64,000 nucleotides of DNA, taken from NCBI GenBank assembly GCA_937894335.1, contig CALCRU010000050.1, positions 1 to 64,000 on the forward strand, in the 5' to 3' direction. Position 1 is the first letter of the stretch. The number at the start of each line of letters is the position of its first letter. A program made the translations under genes and the position numbers. This DNA comes from an uncultured Treponema sp. (GTDB lineage: Bacteria > Spirochaetota > Spirochaetia > Treponematales > Treponemataceae). Of this stretch, positions 58,978 to 64,000 are shown piece by piece. The notes under the pieces were generated by a model. That model saw only the letters and a list, made by a program, of their open reading frames with translations. It had not been told where the DNA came from and did not search any database.

Positions 58978-61305
58978 ATGCCAAAAATAGAAGTAAACGA
59001 AAAACTATTTTTCAGTCTAGTCGGCAAAACCTACGACTACGACACATTAGAGAAAAAACTTACCAGCGGAAAAGCAGAACTCGACGAAAAGCCAAATCCA
59101 GATGAAAGTGCGGACAAGCGCGTCATCAAAATCGAACTGAACGACACAAACCGTCCCGACCTTTGGTCAACTGGCGGAATTGCACGCTGCCTTCGCGAAT
59201 ACGAAACTGGAAAGCACTCAGACTATTCATCTTTCCTTTCAGACAAAAACCACACACAGGATTCTGCAGACAGAGTTGTTACTGTAGACCCAGAACTAAA
59301 GGACATCCGTCCCTACATGGTTGCATTTGTCATAAGCGGAAAAGCCATTGACGAACCCATGCTGCTGGACATAATCCAGACACAGGAAAAACTTTGCTGG
59401 AACTTTGGCCGAAAAAGAAAATCCATAAGCATGGGCGTATACCGCGCCTCACAGATTAAGTGGCCCGTACACTACAAAGCCGCTGATCCCGACAAGGAAA
59501 GTTTTGTTCCCCTGCAGGAAACCGAAAAGCAGACACTGCGCCAGATTGTACAGAACCACCCCAAGGGAAAGGAATACGGATGGATTCTTGAGGGACTAAA
59601 AAAGTATCCTCTTTATGTTGACGACAAGGGCGAAGTAATGAGTATGGCACCAATCATCAACAGCGCAACTCTGGGTCAGATAGAAACAGGAGACAAGGAT
59701 CTGCTCATAGAACTTACTGGCGACGACATGGCAAACCTCATGCTCAGCACAAACATTGTTGCATGCGACTTTGCTGATGCTGGATACAAAATCCTCCCTG
59801 TACGGACAGAACACCCCTACGACACAGGATTTGGAAAAACCGTTACCATACCCTACTACTTCCAGGAAACAACAGATGCCCGTCTTTCTGCAATCAACAA
59901 AAAGCTGGGTTCCGAACTCTCTATTGAACAAGTAACAAAAGCCCTTGAAAGAATGGGAAACACTGTAACAGTCAGCACAAAAGACGGAGACTCTGTGTTT
60001 ACGGTAAAGCCTGCACCATACCGCAACGACTTCCTCCACGAAGTTGATGTCATTGAAGATGTAATGATTGGCATGGGACTGGATTTCTTTAGCCCCCAGA
60101 GCCCTAGCGACTTTACAATAGGACGCCTACTGCCTATAACCGAATACAGTCGCAAAGTAAAGAACCTTATGGCAGGAATGGGATATCAGGAAATGATTTT
60201 CAACTACTTGGGTTCAAAGGCAAGCTACATTACCAAGATGGGCATAGACGAAAGCAATGTAATAGAAATTGCTAACCCCATGAGCGAAAACTATCAGTTC
60301 ATAAGGCCGTCAATTATTGCAAGCCTCTTTGAAGCAGAAAGCCAGAGCGGTAATGCAGTTTATCCCCACAAGATCTTTGAAGTGGGTAAAATCGCCTACA
60401 TAGAACCAAGTGAAAATACAGGAACAAAAACAGTACAGAGTCTTGGATTCCTAACCGCCGCCAACAATGCAAACTTTAACGATGCGGCAAGTGAAGTAAG
60501 CACTCTGCTCTACTACCTTGACCACAAGTACGAAGTCAAAGAAACAAACGACCCTCGCTTCATTCCTGGAAGACAGGCGGCCATTATGGTCAACGGAAAG
60601 CAGGCTGGCATTTTTGGCGAAGTTCATCCCCAGGTGCTAGAAAATTGGCAGGTTGGAGTTCCTTGTGTTGCAGGCGAAATGGATTTGGAATTCCTTATGG
60701 AAACAGGAAACGCCATTGCCGCTAAAGAAAGCACACCCAAAACTCAGCCCCAGGCACAAGCAAAACAAGCGGAACAGAAGGCCTCTAAATTTGCAGAAAA
60801 TCAGATTGAGCATTTTGACAAGTACATCGACCTCCGCGTGGCAGTCATCAAGAGTGTGGAAACAAATCCTCAGGGAGAAAAACTCTACATAGAACATCTG
60901 GACGACGGAAGCGGAACAGAACGAATCATTCAGAGCGGACTTCGCGACTACCTTACGCCAGAAGAACTGATTGGTCAGCATGTAATTATTGCGGCAAACC
61001 TTGCTCCAAGAAAAATGCGCGGAGTAGAAAGCCACGGAATGCTCCTTGCTGCCGACTACACAGAAGACGGAAAGGAAAAGGTTGAACTTCTTACTGCACC
61101 ATGGGCTACTCCTGGAACACCAGTAATTCCTCAGGGAAGCGACGAGTCAACAGCAGCATCCAAACCTGAAAAAATCGACATTGATCGCTTCTGCAAAGTG
61201 GAGTACAAAATTGCAAACCACGAAGCCAAAGTTGGAGGAGTAACCCTCACAGCCTCAGGCCGGGCAATTACCACTCAAAAGGCAGACAACTGCGACATAG
61301 AGTAA
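58978..61305 (+). CDS. pheT: Phenylalanyl-tRNA synthetase beta subunit, archaeal type, with C-terminal tRNA-binding domain
   Basis: The first 580 residues follow the archaeal/eukaryotic PheT pattern without the bacterial N-terminal tRNA-binding domain (VNEKLFFSLVGKTYDYDTLEKKLTSGKAELDE; NDTNRPDLWSTGGIARCLREY; PYRNDFLHEVDVIEDVMIGMG; NPMSENYQFIRPS). After a Gln/Ala-rich linker (about 580-610) comes an EMAPII/Trbp111-like OB-fold (about 612-705): FDKYIDLRVAVIKSVE, HLDDGSGTERIIQSG, ANLAPRKMRGVESHGMLLAA. This domain usually ends MetG or stands alone. PheS is not nearby. The Shine-Dalgarno is AGGAAGAGG, and a strong terminator follows. Confidence 0.93.
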   Translation: MPKIEVNEKLFFSLVGKTYDYDTLEKKLTSGKAELDEKPNPDESADKRVIKIELNDTNRPDLWSTGGIARCLREYETGKHSDYSSFLSDKNHTQDSADRVVTVDPELKDIRPYMVAFVISGKAIDEPMLLDIIQTQEKLCWNFGRKRKSISMGVYRASQIKWPVHYKAADPDKESFVPLQETEKQTLRQIVQNHPKGKEYGWILEGLKKYPLYVDDKGEVMSMAPIINSATLGQIETGDKDLLIELTGDDMANLMLSTNIVACDFADAGYKILPVRTEHPYDTGFGKTVTIPYYFQETTDARLSAINKKLGSELSIEQVTKALERMGNTVTVSTKDGDSVFTVKPAPYRNDFLHEVDVIEDVMIGMGLDFFSPQSPSDFTIGRLLPITEYSRKVKNLMAGMGYQEMIFNYLGSKASYITKMGIDESNVIEIANPMSENYQFIRPSIIASLFEAESQSGNAVYPHKIFEVGKIAYIEPSENTGTKTVQSLGFLTAANNANFNDAASEVSTLLYYLDHKYEVKETNDPRFIPGRQAAIMVNGKQAGIFGEVHPQVLENWQVGVPCVAGEMDLEFLMETGNAIAAKESTPKTQPQAQAKQAEQKASKFAENQIEHFDKYIDLRVAVIKSVETNPQGEKLYIEHLDDGSGTERIIQSGLRDYLTPEELIGQHVIIAANLAPRKMRGVESHGMLLAADYTEDGKEKVELLTAPWATPGTPVIPQGSDESTAASKPEKIDIDRFCKVEYKIANHEAKVGGVTLTASGRAITTQKADNCDIE

Positions 61306-61323
61306 AAACCATATCAGCAGACA

Positions 61324-61360
61324 AAGGGGGGCTACCTGCAAAAGGAGGCCCTCTTTTTTT
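61324..61360 (+). terminator. Intrinsic terminator of pheT
   Basis: A GC-rich stem of about 12 bp (AGGGGGGC-TA-CCT / AGG-AGGCCCTCTT, with wobble pairs and one mismatch) around a 5-nt loop, followed by seven T. Confidence 0.8.
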
Positions 61361-61590
61361 ATATGTATAACTTTTACAAAATTTTCTATACACACTCTAT
61401 ATAGCGGATTTACAAATCCACAGGTACCATAAATTTGAAGCATGGGAACGACGAGATTCTTCTTGAACTTGCACGAGTACCAGACCTACAGACAGCAAGT
61501 GTCTCTGTGCTTCCATATTCCTAAGAAAGTTTTTCTTGAGGAACGGGACCAGATTTGCAAACTGTAGGGGAAACTTTTTCCGACTGCCCT
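61361..61590. other. Intergenic region without a recognised gene
   Basis: About 230 bp. A short plus-strand frame (HGNDEILLELARVPDLQ) resembles a gene tail but has no start; nothing else could be supported. Confidence 0.4.
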
Positions 61591-61618
61591 TTGCAAATTT
61601 GTGTCTCTCTGATAAAAT
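61591..61618 (+). promoter_or_regulatory. Promoter of queH, leaderless
   Basis: TTGCAA (61591-61596), 16-bp spacer, TAAAAT (61613-61618), then 6 nt and ATG 61625. Confidence 0.6.
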
Positions 61619-61624
61619 GTCTTC

Positions 61625-62260
61625 ATGGCACAAAAAAGAAATTTCCAGAAAGAACAGGAACAAATCGTAAGCGGCTTTGACCCGAACAAACCAAAGCCTT
61701 CTCTTCTTCTGCACGCCTGTTGCGGTCCTTGCTCATCCGCAGTAATGGAACTTTTAAGCCGGCACTTTTCAATAACCATTTACTATTACAATCCCAACAT
61801 ACATCCTCAGGAAGAATATTTTCGCAGACTGAACGAACTTAAGAAATTTGTGGGACAGTTTCCTCCTGCAGTAGAGACAAACATTTGCATCGTTGAGGAA
61901 GCATACAATCCCCAGGAATACTTTGACGCCACAAGAACAAAGGAAGAACCTCAACTTCAGACAGAACCAGAAAAAGGAGAACGCTGCAGAAGGTGCTATG
62001 AATTCCGCATGAAAAAAGCTTGGGACTACGCCTTAAAAAACCGCTTTGACTTTTTTACTACAACACTCTCTATCAGTCCCCACAAGGATTCACAAAAAAT
62101 TAACGAAATTGGAGAAAGTTTAATTCCTGTAAATAATCTTAAATACTTACCTGCGGACTTTAAAAAGAATAACGGCTACCTAAGGTCGCTTCAGCTTAGC
62201 AGGGAATACGGTCTTTATCGGCAGGATTACTGCGGATGCATTTATTCTATGACTCATTGA
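61625..62260 (+). CDS. queH: Epoxyqueuosine reductase QueH
   Basis: QueH (formerly DUF208) makes queuosine from epoxyqueuosine in tRNA anticodons, replacing QueG. The catalytic LHACCGPCS motif (near 32), YNPNIHPQEEYFRRL, GERCRRCYEFRM, TTTLSISPHKD and the final QDYCGCIYSM with the Fe-S cysteines are all present. Length (211) is normal. It is followed after 31 bp by the argA-like gene, whose promoter overlaps the queH stop. Confidence 0.92.
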   Translation: MAQKRNFQKEQEQIVSGFDPNKPKPSLLLHACCGPCSSAVMELLSRHFSITIYYYNPNIHPQEEYFRRLNELKKFVGQFPPAVETNICIVEEAYNPQEYFDATRTKEEPQLQTEPEKGERCRRCYEFRMKKAWDYALKNRFDFFTTTLSISPHKDSQKINEIGESLIPVNNLKYLPADFKKNNGYLRSLQLSREYGLYRQDYCGCIYSMTH

Positions 62261-62285
62261 CACTTTTCTTTTCTCTCGCAATACT
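62257..62285 (+). promoter_or_regulatory. Sigma-70 promoter overlapping the queH stop, leaderless argA-like gene
   Basis: TTGACA (62257-62262; contains the queH TGA), 17-bp spacer, AATACT (62280-62285), then 6 nt to ATG 62292. Confidence 0.65.
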
Positions 62286-62291
62286 AGAACT

Positions 62292-63815
62292 ATGAAAGAA
62301 CAGACCGTCCACAAAAAAGCAGAAAGAATCCGCGATGTCCTTCACTATGTAAAGAAGTTCAAGGATGCAACGGTTGTAATTTACATTGACGATGAAATCA
62401 TAGACTCAAGGCTTTTTACAAGCCACATCCGCGACATCTGCCTTATCCACGAATCGGGTTTGAATGTCATTTTGGTTCCTGGAGCAAGAAAGAGAATTAA
62501 CGAAGTTCTTTCTTCCGCAGGAATTTCTTGGTCATACAAAGACAGCTGCAGGATTACTGATGACAATGCCATGCCCCTTATAAAAATGGCGGCCTTTGAT
62601 GTTTCCAACAAGGTGATGACCGCTCTTGCCGCAGAAAAGAAAACGGCGGTAATCGGTAACTGGGTTAATGCCAGGGGTAAGGGTGTTATAGACGGATTTG
62701 ATTTTGGCACCATTGGCGAAACAGACAAACTCCAAATTGATTCCATAAAGACAATTCTTGGAAACCGCTTTATCCCCATATTTCCCTGCATAGGCTGGAG
62801 TAACGCAGGAAAACCCTACAACATTTCTTCCGTAGAGCTTTCCCAACAGATTGCAATACACCTTCAGGCGGACAAACTCTTTTTCCTTATTCCCGATCTT
62901 GAAATTTCCAGGGAAAACTTCCGCATACCTAACAGCTTTGGTGTTTCGGAAGATGGTACTGTTCCTGCAATGAATCTTGAGGAAGTTGATGAATTTATAG
63001 CACAAAACGTTACCGAGAGTTCGGTAGATTCTGCAAATTCTAAGTATTCTGCTACCGAGAGTTCGGTAGAAAAGACGGATTCTTTAAAAGTTTCACGTGA
63101 AACTTATGTCTCAAGCACAAGGTTTCCTAACGAATTGAAGGATAAGAAAGTAAAGGTTGGCGCTACAGTAAAAGACTCCTATCAGGAAAACGCCACAAGC
63201 AGCGAGGATAAAAACCTGCGGATATTCAACCTTCTTCTGCTTGCTAAACAGGCCTGCAGTCAGGGTGTTTCCCGTGTGCACCTGTTGGACGGTTCTTTAA
63301 ACGGAACGCTCCCTTGCGAAATCTTTAGCGACTTAGGTTCCGGCACAATGATTTACAAAAATAATTATGGCTGCATAAGAAACATGACACGGGAAGACAT
63401 TTCTGCTGTTCTTAATCTGATGCACCCCTTTATAGAAAGAGGAAATCTTCTTCCTAGAACTCAGCAGCAGATGCAGACAGACTTCCAGCATTACATTGTC
63501 TATGTTATAGACGATACAATCAGGGCCTGTGCCGCACTTATTCCCTACAGTGACGGACAGATGGAAATAGCCGGTGTTGCAGTAGACGAGGCCTGCTCTC
63601 ACATTGGAATAGGGCAAAAACTTATTTCTTTCCTGCTAGAAAAAGCAAAGACCCAAGGCGCTTCAAATGTTTTTCTTCTGACAACACAAACTTCTGACTG
63701 GTTTGAATCTTTGGGGTTTGAACCTGCAGAAATTTCTACTCTTCCGCAAAAAAGAAAGGAAGCATGGAACCCCCAGCGGAATTCAAAAGTTTTCCACAAG
63801 TTATTAAAAAAATAA
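62292..63815 (+). CDS. argA: N-acetylglutamate synthase-like protein (amino-acid kinase + GNAT)
   Basis: ArgA makes N-acetylglutamate, the first step of arginine synthesis. Residues about 25-235 are the amino-acid kinase-like domain (TVVIYIDDEIIDS, NVILVPGARKRINEVL, FIPIFPCIGW), which binds arginine for feedback control in classical ArgA. Residues about 360-500 are the GNAT domain (CIRNMTREDISAVLNLMHPFIERG, EIAGVAVDEACSHIGIGQKLISFLLEKAKTQGAS, NVFLLTTQTSDWFESLGFE). Between them lies a Ser/Lys-rich linker (240-310) with two copies of an 18-bp palindromic repeat. No other arg genes are nearby. Confidence 0.88.
   Translation: MKEQTVHKKAERIRDVLHYVKKFKDATVVIYIDDEIIDSRLFTSHIRDICLIHESGLNVILVPGARKRINEVLSSAGISWSYKDSCRITDDNAMPLIKMAAFDVSNKVMTALAAEKKTAVIGNWVNARGKGVIDGFDFGTIGETDKLQIDSIKTILGNRFIPIFPCIGWSNAGKPYNISSVELSQQIAIHLQADKLFFLIPDLEISRENFRIPNSFGVSEDGTVPAMNLEEVDEFIAQNVTESSVDSANSKYSATESSVEKTDSLKVSRETYVSSTRFPNELKDKKVKVGATVKDSYQENATSSEDKNLRIFNLLLLAKQACSQGVSRVHLLDGSLNGTLPCEIFSDLGSGTMIYKNNYGCIRNMTREDISAVLNLMHPFIERGNLLPRTQQQMQTDFQHYIVYVIDDTIRACAALIPYSDGQMEIAGVAVDEACSHIGIGQKLISFLLEKAKTQGASNVFLLTTQTSDWFESLGFEPAEISTLPQKRKEAWNPQRNSKVFHKLLKK
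63011..63070 (+). repeat. Two 18-bp palindromic repeats in the argA linker
   Basis: TACCGAGAGTTCGGTAGA occurs at 63011-63028 and 63053-63070 (42-bp period), encoding TESSVD and TESSVE. Each holds ACCGA-GAGT-TCGGT. A related ESSVDSN codon string ends the TPR lipoprotein at about 7845. Confidence 0.6.
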
Positions 63816-63875
63816 TTCTTTGCTTCTTGCCAAAAGGCCCCTCCTAAGCCATAAAACAAAGGCTTTCCGGTGAAG

Positions 63876-64000
63876 TGCACCCCAATTATTGGACACTTTA
63901 ACTAGGCTGATTTTAAGGACTGATTCCTGAATTGTAAAGGGGTCAGTCCTTTTAATTTAACCTTAATTCTCTTTTCGTTGTACCAAGACAAGTATTCAAT
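63876..64000 (-). mobile_element. End of an IS3-family (IS150-like) insertion sequence
   Basis: TGCACCCCAATTATTGGACA at 63876 resembles the terminal inverted repeat of IS150-group elements and is followed by the transposase stop. The element continues beyond the window edge. It lies 60 bp after the argA-like stop. Confidence 0.75.
63902..64000 (-). CDS. IS3-family transposase (OrfB), C-terminal part
   Basis: The last 32 residues (YLSWYNEKRIKVKLKGLTP and PLQFRNQSLKSA) are the usual end of the rve integrase OrfB of IS3-family elements. The rest lies outside the window, so whether the copy is intact cannot be judged. Confidence 0.85.
   Translation of the reverse strand: MEYLSWYNEKRIKVKLKGLTPLQFRNQSLKSA

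Overview
The window looks like chromosome from a host-associated spirochete, most likely a Treponema. The support is indirect: an archaeal/eukaryotic-type PheT, a RicT (PSP1) + YaaR + bactofilin + M23 cluster, lipoproteins with loose lipoboxes, outer-membrane beta-barrels ending in F, and carbohydrate or polyphenol genes (GH3, tannase) that suit a gut or rumen species. No rRNA, tRNA or CRISPR array was seen.

Layout. 1-5.5 kb (minus strand) is a type I restriction-modification operon: hsdM, a DUF1016 gene lacking its nuclease core, an hsdS split by a frameshift in an A7 tract, and two accessory genes. hsdR is not in the window and may lie beyond base 1. It abuts the N-terminal half of a UvrA-like ABC protein (5.6-7.1 kb). 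7.2-16.6 kb is housekeeping: a TPR lipoprotein, a methyltransferase, ricT-yaaR-bactofilin-M23, then tatD-dus-GH3 joined by TAATG overlaps, and an outer-membrane protein. 16.7-24.6 kb is an AT-rich accessory island: an ankyrin protein with an HTH-like C-terminus, decayed genes, a YoeB-like toxin without a recognisable antitoxin, two unrecognised or weakly recognised proteins (one with a PD-(D/E)XK-like core), a Sel1+ankyrin protein, a WYL regulator and two small membrane proteins. A palindrome ATTCCC-N7-GGGAAT occurs three times here, once at the WYL promoter and once in the remnant of a second WYL gene. 24.6-31.4 kb holds a flavin reductase, an Rsm22-like methyltransferase, Hsp33, a hydrolase, a YkgJ-like cysteine protein, DUF2156 and PutP. 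31.4-41.6 kb holds two exported proteins, DUF763, PrsW, tannase, a MATE pump, an ABC exporter and a junction of two truncated genes. 41.6-45 kb is pyrE with a BtuFCD-type importer. 45.1-54.9 kb holds padR-DUF1700/DUF4097-pspC, TetR + MCP, a methyltransferase, a membrane-anchored barnase with barstar, DUF1848, two divergent GGDEF proteins and a NUDIX hydrolase. 54.9-64 kb holds a four-S1-domain protein, a protease-less FtsH-like AAA protein, a ZIP transporter, an XRE regulator, PheT with a C-terminal tRNA-binding domain, QueH, an ArgA-like protein and the end of an IS3-family element.

A genome-style feature recurs: in about 17 genes a good -10 hexamer ends 6-8 nt before the start codon and no Shine-Dalgarno is present, so their transcripts should be leaderless. 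This was used to decide several starts. Genes inside operons and some first genes have normal Shine-Dalgarno sequences, so two initiation modes seem to coexist.
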